From contig JAYUSQ010000257.1 of the NCBI GenBank assembly GCA_043755595.1, positions 15,632 to 79,631 of the forward strand: a DNA stretch of 64,000 nt, given 5' to 3'. The notes beneath the pieces are model-generated. The model was given only the letters and a program-made list of their open reading frames with translations. It was not told where the DNA came from and ran no database searches. The translations under genes were made by a program, and so were the position numbers. This document shows positions 1 through 9,626 of this stretch, piece by piece (position 1 is the stretch's first letter; each line of letters starts with the position of its first letter). The DNA comes from VFZP01 sp043755595 (GTDB lineage: Bacteria; Acidobacteriota; Terriglobia; Bryobacterales; Bryobacteraceae).

Positions 1-1930
<1,930 letters not shown>

Positions 1931-1948
1931 AGATACTTAAGGGGCGCG

Positions 1949-3334
1949 CTACTGCCCTTCGACTCCTGTTCCCGGTTCAATTATCGTAGCAGATGATTCA
2001 ACATTCTCAGGCACTTCCGGGGATTCGGTATTCTCCTCGGGTGCGACCGATTCTTGCGGCGTTGCCGCCACGCCATCGAATTGCGAGTAATAGTCCGTCA
2101 CGGCTTGTTGAATTCTACCCGCGTCGGAATTCGGTATCTGCTCGGAGATCTCTTCGGGCGTCATGGCGGCGATCCGCTCGACGGTGCCTGCGCCCGCCTC
2201 GACCAGTCCATTCACTTCTTCGTCGTTCAATCCAAAGTCCAACAAGACAGCCACCGGCGCACCCGGCGGAGCCGAAAGCGCGGCCATGGCCGTTTCCACT
2301 TCCTGGCGCTTTTCCTCTTCGCTCTTGATGTCGATGCGCCAGCCGAGAAGCTTCGCCGCCAGACGAACATTCTGGCCTTTTTTGCCGATGGCGAGCGACA
2401 ACTGGGAGTCGTCGACAATCACTTCCATATGCTTTTCCTGCGAGCTAACGATGGCCACGCGGGAAATTTTGGCGGGGCTCAGCGCGTGAGTCGCAAAGAT
2501 CACCGGATCTTCGGAAAACTCAATGATATCGATCTTTTCGCCGCGTAGTTCCCGGATGATCGACTGGACACGCATGCCCTTCATCCCGACGCAGGCGCCG
2601 ACGCTGTCGACATCGCGATCACGGCTCCACACCGCGATTTTGGTGCGTTCCCCGGCTTCACGCGCGCAACCTTTGATCACCACGGTATTGTCGTAAATTT
2701 CCGGCACTTCCTGCTCGAACAGGCGCATGACCAACTCCGGCGCGGCCCGCGAAACCACCACCCCCGCATTTTTGCCGGACTTGTCCACGGTCCGGATTAC
2801 GCACCGGATCCGCTCGCCCACCGAGAAGCCTTCCAGCTTGGACTGCTCCTTCTTGCCGAGGCGTGCTTCGGTTTTGCCGAGGTCGACCACCAATTCGCCG
2901 GCTTCAATGCGTTTAATGGAGCAGTTGACCAGCTCGCCCACACGTCCGGTGAATTCGGAAAAAATCGTCTCGCGCTCAGCTTCGCGAATTTTCTGCAGGA
3001 TCACCTGCTTGGCGGTTTGCGCCGAGATACGCCCGAGCGCGTCGGCCTTTTTAGGGATGCGCAACTCCGTACCCGCTTCGGCCCCGCCCTTCTGAAGCTT
3101 GCGGGCCTGTTCCGGCGTAACTTCGTTAAGAGGGTCAGTCACTTCGGTCACGACGTTCTTGACGAGATAGAGCTCGATATCGCCCTTCTGGTTGAAGTCG
3201 ATCACCATGTTTTCGTTGGTCTTGAAGTGCTTGCGAGCAGCCACCAGTATGGCGTCCTTCACCGCGTCGAAGATGATCTGCGGATCGATCCCCTTCTCTT
3301 TCGCGAGCATTTCAATAGACTGATAGATCGACAC
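1949..3334 (-). CDS. nusA: Transcription termination/antitermination factor NusA
   Basis: NusA binds RNA polymerase and RNA, modulating pausing, termination and antitermination. The 461-residue protein has the N-terminal polymerase-binding domain (1-125), an S1 domain (about 130-200, starting GRVGELVNCSIKRIE) and tandem KH domains (about 225-345, with VGACVGMKGMRVQSI and LAIGKKGQNVRLAAKLLGW). A shorter C-terminal tail (about 355-425) resembles the helix-hairpin-helix segment, followed by acidic residues. The start is GTG; no better upstream codon is seen. It sits 39 bp after rimP and 18 bp before infB, the usual rimP-nusA-infB order. NusA autoregulates this operon in other bacteria, which makes the terminator ahead of rimP relevant here. 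Confidence 0.97.
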   Translation of the reverse strand: MSIYQSIEMLAKEKGIDPQIIFDAVKDAILVAARKHFKTNENMVIDFNQKGDIELYLVKNVVTEVTDPLNEVTPEQARKLQKGGAEAGTELRIPKKADALGRISAQTAKQVILQKIREAERETIFSEFTGRVGELVNCSIKRIEAGELVVDLGKTEARLGKKEQSKLEGFSVGERIRCVIRTVDKSGKNAGVVVSRAAPELVMRLFEQEVPEIYDNTVVIKGCAREAGERTKIAVWSRDRDVDSVGACVGMKGMRVQSIIRELRGEKIDIIEFSEDPVIFATHALSPAKISRVAIVSSQEKHMEVIVDDSQLSLAIGKKGQNVRLAAKLLGWRIDIKSEEEKRQEVETAMAALSAPPGAPVAVLLDFGLNDEEVNGLVEAGAGTVERIAAMTPEEISEQIPNSDAGRIQQAVTDYYSQFDGVAATPQESVAPEENTESPEVPENVESSATIIEPGTGVEGQ

Positions 3335-3373
3335 CGCCGGTTGCCTCGACTTCCTCTTAGATGTTCTTTTCGA

Positions 3374-3853
3374 TTACCACTCGAACTTCAGGCTGGCCCG
3401 CTCCACTCGATCGAGTGGAATTACGGCGGGTTCGCCTTTGGCCGGCTGGAGCGTGATGACGCCCTCTTTGAATCCGGCCAACGTGCCTTCCCAAAGTTTC
3501 CCTTTGCCTAATTCGGCAAGGGGCTCTCTGAGCACGATTTTCACTTTTTTACCGGCAAACCGTTCGAAGTCCGCCGGCTTGGAGAGCTTGCGCTCGACCC
3601 CGGGCGAACTGACTTCGAGCGTGTAAGACACGTCACCCGGCACCAAGTCCTCTGCGTCAATCACCGTGCTGACGTAGTGCGAAACCATTTCGCAGTCGCC
3701 GTGTGTGACGCCTTCGGGCTTATCTATATAGATACGGAGCAACCTGTTCTTGCCACCCCCGAGCCAATGTACTTCGACGGCTTCGATGCCGTCAGCGCGC
3801 CCCGCCCGATCCACGATTTCGTGAACCTTCTCGATCCAGGCGGCGGGCGTCAT
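3374..3853 (-). CDS. rimP: Ribosome maturation factor RimP
   Basis: RimP assists late 30S subunit maturation. The protein shows the two RimP domains: an N-terminal alpha/beta domain containing GKNRLLRIYIDKPEGVTHGD and SYTLEVSSPGVERKL, and a C-terminal SH3-like barrel ending near DRVERASLKFEW. I choose the ATG at 3853 (about 159 residues). The frame can be extended to a TTG at 3904, but that codon lies in the T-tract of a terminator hairpin, which makes it an unlikely start. It is the first gene of rimP-nusA-infB. Confidence 0.95.
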   Translation of the reverse strand: MTPAAWIEKVHEIVDRAGRADGIEAVEVHWLGGGKNRLLRIYIDKPEGVTHGDCEMVSHYVSTVIDAEDLVPGDVSYTLEVSSPGVERKLSKPADFERFAGKKVKIVLREPLAELGKGKLWEGTLAGFKEGVITLQPAKGEPAVIPLDRVERASLKFEW

Positions 3854-3900
3854 TTCTTTCAGACTCGGTTCCACTTCTTGGGCGAAAATCGCACCGGGCA

Positions 3901-3926
3901 ACAAAAAAGTGGGCTTTCGCCCACTT
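3901..3926 (-). terminator. Intrinsic terminator or attenuator in the rimP leader
   Basis: On the minus strand an 8-bp stem AAGTGGGC/GCCCACTT closes a GAAA tetraloop and runs directly into a T-tract (ACTTTTTTGTT). This is a textbook Rho-independent terminator. It points into rimP and lies about 50 bp before the rimP ATG and about 14 nt after the expected start of transcription from the -10 element at 3947-3952. That position suits premature termination in the operon leader. It could instead end read-through from the gene at 4154-4906, but then no room remains for a separate rimP promoter. Confidence 0.75.
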
Positions 3927-3946
3927 CCTTATTCGGCACTGGATTG

Positions 3947-3975
3947 AGTATAGCAGACAGGCGTGCCCCCAAAGG
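3947..3975 (-). promoter_or_regulatory. Putative promoter of rimP-nusA-infB
   Basis: The minus strand has TATACT (plus coordinates 3947-3952), a near-consensus sigma-70 -10 box. The -35 region about 17 nt upstream is poor. Transcription would start near 3940, just before the terminator hairpin at 3901-3926 and about 90 nt before the rimP ATG. No gene lies between here and 4154. Confidence 0.45.
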
Positions 3976-4153
3976 TTCCCGGTTGCCGTTCTTTTCGAGC
4001 CATTCTAGAGGATCGCCGCGAAGACTGAATTTACGGCCATGGGCAATCGACAGCCATCAACGGCGATTAGCCATCGCTTTCCGGAAATCCCTAGTGGGCC
4101 TCAATTTTTAAGCACAGACCAGGTAAGGTTAAAGTAGCGCTGGGGGCGGATGC

Positions 4154-4906
4154 TTACCGTGTCTTGCGCTTAAGCCGCCGAAAGACTTTTCGTCCCAATG
4201 GAGGAGTAGCCAAACGAAGTCCGACAGTGCCCCACACGGGCAGGCGCGGCTGCCCGCTAACCCCCGATCCGACGGTCGCGTCGATTTGGATGTAGTCGCT
4301 TATGAAGTGCCGGAATCCGGCTTGAAAGGCTACGCCGGAGCTTGCCGCATAGGGATCGCCAGAGAAGACTTCGCTAACGATGTGGAAGCCTCCGCGTACG
4401 CGAACCTGCGACCCCACGCCCCAAGTCGCTTTCCGTCCACTGTGCGAATTCACGAATCCAACGTTTCCATGAAGCAAGACTTGGTCATCCTCCATAAGAG
4501 ACTCAGTAATCGCCGCATACATAAACGAGTCCCAACCCTCAAGTTTAAAGCCGCCGCTACCTGCCGGTGCGAATGCGCCGGCGGAAACGGCAATTCCCGG
4601 CCAGGAATTAGACTCCGGCTTGCGGGCGAGAAACTTGGCTTGCAGCAGCGGTCCGGCTATAGAGTATCGGTTGCCGTTGTGGAACGTGAAGCCATGGACG
4701 GCCCCGACCGTCAGTTCTAGCGGCTGGATTGGCCCGAAAGATGCCAATGCCCAGTGCTGTAGTGCGTTTCTGTCGCTTCGGGTCCAGGTTTCCAATTGGG
4801 CTTGCCGGCGGCCAACCACTCGCGCATCGTCGGTGATGAACGGACGTACCCCCAGGGCAGGCGAAACAAAAACAATGAGGCACAAAAGTAAAAGGACTGG
4901 GGACAT
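4154..4906 (-). CDS. Outer-membrane beta-barrel-like protein
   Basis: The 250-residue product starts with a signal peptide (MSPVLLLLCLIVFVSPALG). RPFITDDARVVGRRQAQLET follows, an opening I associate with outer-membrane proteins of the phenol-degradation MetA/transporter-like group. The rest alternates polar and hydrophobic residues in strands with many Gly and aromatic residues, as in a barrel. The last strand (VWGTVGLRLATPPL) is followed by a basic tail KVFRRLKRKTR instead of ending in an aromatic residue, which is unusual for a barrel. Substrate and role cannot be told. It is followed by about 200 bp without a gene and then the rimP promoter. Confidence 0.6.
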   Translation of the reverse strand: MSPVLLLLCLIVFVSPALGVRPFITDDARVVGRRQAQLETWTRSDRNALQHWALASFGPIQPLELTVGAVHGFTFHNGNRYSIAGPLLQAKFLARKPESNSWPGIAVSAGAFAPAGSGGFKLEGWDSFMYAAITESLMEDDQVLLHGNVGFVNSHSGRKATWGVGSQVRVRGGFHIVSEVFSGDPYAASSGVAFQAGFRHFISDYIQIDATVGSGVSGQPRLPVWGTVGLRLATPPLGRKVFRRLKRKTR

Positions 4907-4973
4907 CCATCCTAGGATAATCCGATCAGCCTCCGTGATTTCGACGACTTCACTTTCAGTTCTCTTTTTGCCC

Positions 4974-4995
4974 GACCGGGCGCCTTCGCCCGGTC
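4974..4995. terminator. GC-rich hairpin between the emfourin and barrel genes
   Basis: Perfect 9-bp inverted repeat GACCGGGCG / CGCCCGGTC around a 4-nt loop, 75-95 bp beyond the stop of the inhibitor gene at 5070. There is no T-tract on either strand, so it may be a weak or factor-dependent terminator, or a stable 3' hairpin. The remainder of 4907-5069 shows nothing. Confidence 0.35.
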
Positions 4996-5069
4996 ACCTC
5001 ACGTTGCCGCCCGAGAAACCCGCCGCCTTCATCCAACGCTGCGCGGAATCAGAAGGAACTGACCCGATA

Positions 5070-5432
5070 CTAAAGTTTCCGGTTGACGTTCTTTTCAAGG
5101 CACTCCAGGAGAGCCGCAAAGGCGGGATTCATGGCGCCATCGGAAGCCTTGAGCACGGTGGTTTCGCCATCTTGCTCCAGAGTGATCGTGTATCCGATCG
5201 CATCGCGGAGGCTCGACGCCGCTTTCGGGGGGCGGCTCTTGCTGGCGGCAGCCTTGACGAGCCGCTCTATTTCCGACGCCGCCTCCGTTGAGAGCGCGCC
5301 AGTATCCAAGACCTTGGCCGGCCGGCGAATTCCCGCGGCGAGGCCGCCGTGCGGCGCTAGGGTGATTTTCAATGACTTACTCCCGGCGGACGCTTGTGCG
5401 GTCCACATCCTGAATTTTAGCGCCTTGGCCAA
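5070..5432 (-). CDS. Emfourin-type inhibitor of an M4 metalloprotease
   Basis: Small soluble protein (120 residues from the TTG at 5432, 112 from the ATG at 5408) without a signal peptide. The core LKITLAPHGGLAAGIRRPAK, the helix SEIERLVKAA and DAIGYTITLEQDG resemble emfourin, the protein inhibitor encoded beside protealysin in Serratia. The gene begins 15 bp after the stop of the protealysin-like protease on the same strand, the same arrangement as in known protease-inhibitor operons, so the product should bind and block that protease. Which of the two start codons is used is uncertain. Family assignment rests on motif resemblance plus the neighbour. Confidence 0.75.
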   Translation of the reverse strand: MAKALKFRMWTAQASAGSKSLKITLAPHGGLAAGIRRPAKVLDTGALSTEAASEIERLVKAAASKSRPPKAASSLRDAIGYTITLEQDGETTVLKASDGAMNPAFAALLECLEKNVNRKL

Positions 5433-5447
5433 TGGCCGGCGCGTACT

Positions 5448-6710
5448 CTACTTGCGCGCCTTGAGAGCCGCGACATCCTTAGTCAGGATTTTCATCTGAC
5501 CCGACAGCGCTTCGATTTGCTTGGTGAGTTCGGCCAAGGAATCGTTTTCTGGCGCAGGCCGGCTCTTGCCTTTGTCTTTGTCCTGGTCGGAACGAGAGAC
5601 AGTCACACCGGTGATCCGCAACCCCACTTCGCGCCACGCCGCGGCGACGGCTTTCTGTTCGGAACTCCCGGAGCCGTAGAGTTGACCGGCTTTGCCGTGA
5701 GTCGTGTCGGCGAACTCCTGAAATTGCGTAGTCGCCGTAGAGGCTTTTAGAGATTCGTACCAGATATGGCCGGGCGCCTCCCAGGCATTGCCGCCGATAT
5801 TTGTTGCCGCGAGATAGAAGGCTTTATTCGGGATACCGGAGTTGATGTGCACTCCACCCCAGTCACCCTCTTCAGTGTCTTCGAGATTCTCGTAGTGGTC
5901 CAAATGATCCGGCTGGGGGTCTTTGCCCAGCGTCTGATTGTCGTAGGCGGTCCCGGGAGCTTTCATCGACCGGAGGGCATCGGCCCCGATGGCGGGCGTG
6001 AACAAATCGGCGCCGATCAACCAATCCGCTTCGCTCGCGTCCTGATTGAGCGACCACTGCTTCACCAGCGAGCCAAACACGTCGGACATGGATTCGTTGA
6101 GGGCGCCGGGCTGGACATGGTATTCAAGATTGGCCGTGTGCTCGGTGACGCCGTGCGCCAACTCGTGCCCAATCACGTCGAGCGATTTCGTGAAGTCGTC
6201 GAAGATCACGCCGTCGCCGTCGCCAAACACCATTTGCTGCCCATCCCAGAAAGCGTTCTGGTATCGGCTGCCGTAGTGAACGAAGCCGTTCAAGCGCATC
6301 CCACGGCCGTCAATTGAATCGCGTTCGAACGCTTGTTTGTAGAAGTCGCGCGTTTTGCCCAGTCCGTCGAAGGCGCGATTGACGGAGGAATCGCCTGCCG
6401 CGCCGCCATTCTCGGTTCTTGCCACGCGGGCACGGGCCAGGTTCCGGCTTCGGCGGCAATCGTAAACGGTGCGGCGGCCCGCGCCGGGCGAAGCCGCAGA
6501 AAAGGACAAGGCGCGCACCGATCGTTCACCGCGCAGCAGCGTCGTTGCCAGTAATGAATTGAGGGCGGCGTCGCGGACCGCCTTGTCTGTGCTGTCCATC
6601 AACTTCTGCAGGAGATGGGGCGGGATGATGCAGCTCACCGACAAACGATGGGCGGGCATTATGGTCTTGGCTGAGTTGGAGCCTTGGCTCCTTCGAATGA
6701 TGTCGCTCAT
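5448..6710 (-). CDS. Protealysin-like M4 (thermolysin family) metalloprotease
   Basis: Zinc metalloprotease precursor of 420 residues. The short propeptide carries the protealysin-type motif CIIPP (27-31). The catalytic domain holds HELAH (182-186, zinc ligands H182 and H186, catalytic E183), the third ligand in ALNESMSD (E206), and VHINSGIPNKAF with the transition-state His. There is no classical signal peptide, as in protealysins. An AAGGAG ribosome site supports the ATG at 6710. After the usual end of the fold (near residue 365) there is an extra charged linker and a probable coiled coil (about 390-420, LAELTKQIEALSGQMKILTK) that protealysins normally lack. It is paired with the inhibitor gene downstream. 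Confidence 0.93.
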   Translation of the reverse strand: MSDIIRRSQGSNSAKTIMPAHRLSVSCIIPPHLLQKLMDSTDKAVRDAALNSLLATTLLRGERSVRALSFSAASPGAGRRTVYDCRRSRNLARARVARTENGGAAGDSSVNRAFDGLGKTRDFYKQAFERDSIDGRGMRLNGFVHYGSRYQNAFWDGQQMVFGDGDGVIFDDFTKSLDVIGHELAHGVTEHTANLEYHVQPGALNESMSDVFGSLVKQWSLNQDASEADWLIGADLFTPAIGADALRSMKAPGTAYDNQTLGKDPQPDHLDHYENLEDTEEGDWGGVHINSGIPNKAFYLAATNIGGNAWEAPGHIWYESLKASTATTQFQEFADTTHGKAGQLYGSGSSEQKAVAAAWREVGLRITGVTVSRSDQDKDKGKSRPAPENDSLAELTKQIEALSGQMKILTKDVAALKARK

Positions 6711-6735
6711 GGGACAGGTCTCCTTATTAATTCAC

Positions 6736-7161
6736 TCAGGCTCCGATGGCCGCCAGCGTGGCAGGGGCGGCCAATTCGCCGGGCAGGATTCGAACCGCAT
6801 GCATGCCCGTCTGTTGGGCGGCGAGCGTCTCGATCAGGTTCTCAGAGCAATACAGGCAATCGGCTGCGCTTAACCCCGACTTCGATATCGCTTTCCGGAA
6901 AATTCCAAGCTTGGGCTTTTCGACACCCACTTCACTGGACAGCAGGATCAGCGCCGGGGTAAATTGCGCCCAAGGAAAATCAGGCGGCAATAACGCCGCT
7001 AGTTGCACACGCGTCAGGCCACGTGTATTTGAAAGCAGCCCTACTTGTATGCCCTTCGCCACCAGCGAAGCGAGCGCTTGCTTTGCGCCCGGTTCCCATT
7101 GTTTAGTGTCGGCAGTACGCACGAGCGTATCGCCGAGATCGAAAAATATTGCGTGATGCAT
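6736..7161 (-). CDS. HAD-superfamily hydrolase-like protein
   Basis: Compact 141-residue HAD-fold protein. Motif I is FFDLGDTLV with the nucleophile Asp, motif II is LLSNT, and the Lys of motif III is in EKPKLGIF. The second Asp of the usual DxDxT motif is replaced by Gly, so the general acid/base of phosphatase members is missing, though DLGDTL variants are known. Motif IV (expected DD or GD) is weak: CLYCSENL is found there. The size suggests there is little or no cap domain. It starts 25 bp upstream of the protease gene on the same strand, so the two may be co-transcribed. Substrate unknown. Confidence 0.8.
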   Translation of the reverse strand: MHHAIFFDLGDTLVRTADTKQWEPGAKQALASLVAKGIQVGLLSNTRGLTRVQLAALLPPDFPWAQFTPALILLSSEVGVEKPKLGIFRKAISKSGLSAADCLYCSENLIETLAAQQTGMHAVRILPGELAAPATLAAIGA

Positions 7162-7235
7162 TCAGCCACCCATTCTACTTAGCGGAAACGGTGGCTCTGG
7201 CGGGACAACAACGGCCCGTGAGAATTAGAGGATTC

Positions 7236-9059
7236 TCAGTCCGGTGGCGGCGCCGACTGAAGCACCGTGAAGGTGCGGTGGCCGATGCGGATCGCGGCGG
7301 ATCGCGAGAGGCCGGAGTTCGCGCTTACTGAAAAGCGATAGATGCCAGTTCCAGTGCCGCCAGACGGCGGAATGACCGCGAGCCAACTGGTCGAACTCAC
7401 CGGTGCGGACGCGTCCTCAGGGCAGTTTGAACTGACGGTGAAGGATCCATTTCCGCCTGGCGATTCGAAGGCGGCAGCCGCCGGGGCGACGGTCATATAA
7501 CAATCACGGGCGCCGAAGTAGCCGTTGACATCCAGCACGAGGTGGGTTTGATTCGTTACGAAGCCCGCGATCTCACCGTCACCCCCGGCTGGCAGAATTG
7601 CAGCGTTCGACGTGATCGCTCCATCAGTCGCATTGAGCGTAGATACCAAGGGTTGCGCCGAACCAAACGGCCACAGGGCGAGATACCCGAGGCTGACGGT
7701 TGGGACCACCGTCGCGTTCAACGAAAAGGTTCCAGCCGTGCGCGGCAACCCGCAATTGGCCAGCGCTGGACGGTAACTTCTCATCGCATTCGGCGCCAGA
7801 ACCGGGCCGCCGAATTCGCCTGCGGACTCGCGTGTGTCGAGGATGCGGCAGGGGGAAACTGGATTAAAATTCTGTGCGCCGGCCGCTCCGGCGGCTGCAA
7901 AGTAACCGTTGATGTCCAGCACCAAATGGCTGGCGTCCGACATGTAGGCGTCGATTGAGCCGCCCGCTCCGGCGGGTACGATGGCTGCGTTGGCCACTAC
8001 AGTTCCGGTCGGCGCGTTCAGGGTCGAAACCAGCGGTTGCGGTTGTCCTTTGGGCCAGAGAGTGAGGTATCCGAGAGTGGGTTGCGGAACCACCGTCGCG
8101 TTAAGTGAGTAGGCTTGCGCGTTGGCGGGCACTCCGCAATTGGAGGAGAAGACCGGAATCGAGCGGCTGGCGCCGCCGCCAATCACCGGTCCGCCGAGCG
8201 AGCCATTGGGATTACGAGTGTCCGAGATCCGGCAGGGAGAAAGCGGATAAAAAGCCAACGCATTCGGTTTCGACTCCGGGTCTGCGAAGTAGCCGTTGAT
8301 GTCGAGTACAAGGTCGGTATCGCTGGTCGCAAACGCGGCGATCGTGCTGGCGCCTGATCCGATAGGGACGATGGCCGCATTCGCTTTGACCCGTCCGTCG
8401 GGCGAGTTCAAGGTCGAGACAAGCGGGCGCGATGCGGCTCCGGGCCAGATGGTGAGGTAACCAAGCGGCGCGCGGGGCACTACCGTCACGTTCAGCGAAT
8501 AGGCCAACGCGTTCGCAGGGATCCCGCAGCCGCTTTGCTGGGCGAGGTCAAACCGGCGTGTGACCCCGGCCGACAGATGAGGCTTACCGAATTGCCCGTT
8601 GTCCAGGCGCGTGTCCACCACCCGGCATGGCGCCAAGGGCACGAAACGCAGACCCAAGAGCCCTTCAGCCGTGAACGAGTAGACCGGTGAAGAGGCACTG
8701 ACCGAGCCTCGACGCGCAATCAGCCGCCAGTAAGTGGTGCTGAGGGGAAACACAAGCGGAGTTCCTTCTACGCTAATGCTGCGGGCCGCTGCAGCAGGCC
8801 CAGATACGACAGGCGACATGGAGAAGCTCCGGGCGGTTCCCGGCAGCGAAGCGAGGAACGGCGGGTCCGGCGTGTTTCCTATGTAGATATCGAACGAATC
8901 GGCCGGAGAGGCTTGGATCCAGCGAAACTCGCCATATACCGGAATGCCAGTGGCGCCATCGGCTGGGTAAGGCGTGGAGGGCGGCGTGAGGGGCCCGATG
9001 GCGACGGTTTGCGCGACCGCTCCGCAAACCACAAACAACGCGATCACGGAGTATTTCAT
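7236..9059 (-). CDS. Secreted protein with three ~120-residue repeats and a BACON-like domain
   Basis: A 607-residue exported protein. The start chosen is the ATG at 9059, which gives a clear signal peptide (MKYSVIALFVVCGAVAQ); the frame runs further upstream but only through the Uma2 gene. Residues 20-135 look like a fibronectin-like domain (YPADGATGIP, TTYWRLIAR). Three repeats follow, each with PCRxxDTR, SLNxTVVP, GYLxxWP, PLVSTLN and D(I/V)NGYF. The C-terminal 90 residues resemble a BACON domain (WLAVIPPSGGTGTGIYRFSV), often linked to binding carbohydrate or mucin. Two Cys per repeat may form disulfides. A surface or adhesive role is inferred. Confidence 0.8.
   Translation of the reverse strand: MKYSVIALFVVCGAVAQTVAIGPLTPPSTPYPADGATGIPVYGEFRWIQASPADSFDIYIGNTPDPPFLASLPGTARSFSMSPVVSGPAAAARSISVEGTPLVFPLSTTYWRLIARRGSVSASSPVYSFTAEGLLGLRFVPLAPCRVVDTRLDNGQFGKPHLSAGVTRRFDLAQQSGCGIPANALAYSLNVTVVPRAPLGYLTIWPGAASRPLVSTLNSPDGRVKANAAIVPIGSGASTIAAFATSDTDLVLDINGYFADPESKPNALAFYPLSPCRISDTRNPNGSLGGPVIGGGASRSIPVFSSNCGVPANAQAYSLNATVVPQPTLGYLTLWPKGQPQPLVSTLNAPTGTVVANAAIVPAGAGGSIDAYMSDASHLVLDINGYFAAAGAAGAQNFNPVSPCRILDTRESAGEFGGPVLAPNAMRSYRPALANCGLPRTAGTFSLNATVVPTVSLGYLALWPFGSAQPLVSTLNATDGAITSNAAILPAGGDGEIAGFVTNQTHLVLDVNGYFGARDCYMTVAPAAAAFESPGGNGSFTVSSNCPEDASAPVSSTSWLAVIPPSGGTGTGIYRFSVSANSGLSRSAAIRIGHRTFTVLQSAPPPD
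7515..8645 (-). repeat. Three tandem ~120-residue protein repeats
   Basis: Encodes residues 139-259, 270-388 and 399-515 of the secreted protein at 7236-9059. Each unit starts P(L/V)(A/S)PCR, has a central SLNxTVVPxxxLGYL(T/A)xWP, then PLVSTLN, and ends (L/V)VLD(I/V)NGYF. Unit lengths are 121, 119 and 117 residues, consistent with internal gene duplication. Confidence 0.85.
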
Positions 9060-9078
9060 AATTGGTTCGCTTGGCGGT

Positions 9079-9606
9079 TTATTCGAATAACTTCGCGACG
9101 GCCATCCGGAATTGCGGGATCGGCTCTTCGCCCGAAAGCGTGTCGCCGAATTCATAGTGACGGGTAGGCGCGTGTAACTGATGGATATCGATGCGGCGGG
9201 GTTCCGGCCAAACGACCCAGACGGCGCGGGCTCCGTTTTCGAGATAGAGGCGCACGCGATTGTCAAGGTCTTGCGCGGTATCCCACCTGGAGACGATCTC
9301 AATGGCAAGATCCGGGGGGCCCTGTAGCTTCTTCCCAGGCTCTATCAAGCGCGGAAACAGACAGACCGCCACATCGGGATGGCGCAACTGGTTCGGCGCA
9401 ACCTCAAAAGCCTGCTCGTTGGCGGCGATGATCGGATCGTCAAGTTGCCGATTGAGCGTGCGGACAAAAATCCCTTTGATCCAATCATGCACGGAATCGT
9501 TATTGGGCATTTCGATGATGGCTCCGTCGTCGTACTCCAGCCGCTCACCGGCGGCCGTGCGGGCATCATACTCGGATCTAGAAACCAGGACAGCGGTTGA
9601 CGCCAT
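9079..9606 (-). CDS. Uma2-family (DUF820) putative PD-(D/E)XK nuclease
   Basis: The 175-residue protein has the Uma2 layout: a conserved acidic residue in ERLEYDDGAIIEM, then RHPDVAVCL, then PDLAIEIVS with the nuclease-like acidic residues, and the helix NRVRLYLENGARAVWVVWP. The Lys usually next to the catalytic Glu is not obvious here. Such genes are abundant in Acidobacteria, Cyanobacteria and Chloroflexi and their role is unknown. It is upstream of, and on the same strand as, the BACON protein gene. A second, divergent Uma2 gene lies at 20872-21501. Confidence 0.85.
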   Translation of the reverse strand: MASTAVLVSRSEYDARTAAGERLEYDDGAIIEMPNNDSVHDWIKGIFVRTLNRQLDDPIIAANEQAFEVAPNQLRHPDVAVCLFPRLIEPGKKLQGPPDLAIEIVSRWDTAQDLDNRVRLYLENGARAVWVVWPEPRRIDIHQLHAPTRHYEFGDTLSGEEPIPQFRMAVAKLFE

Positions 9607-9626
9607 ACGCTCTCATCTTAGCCAAA

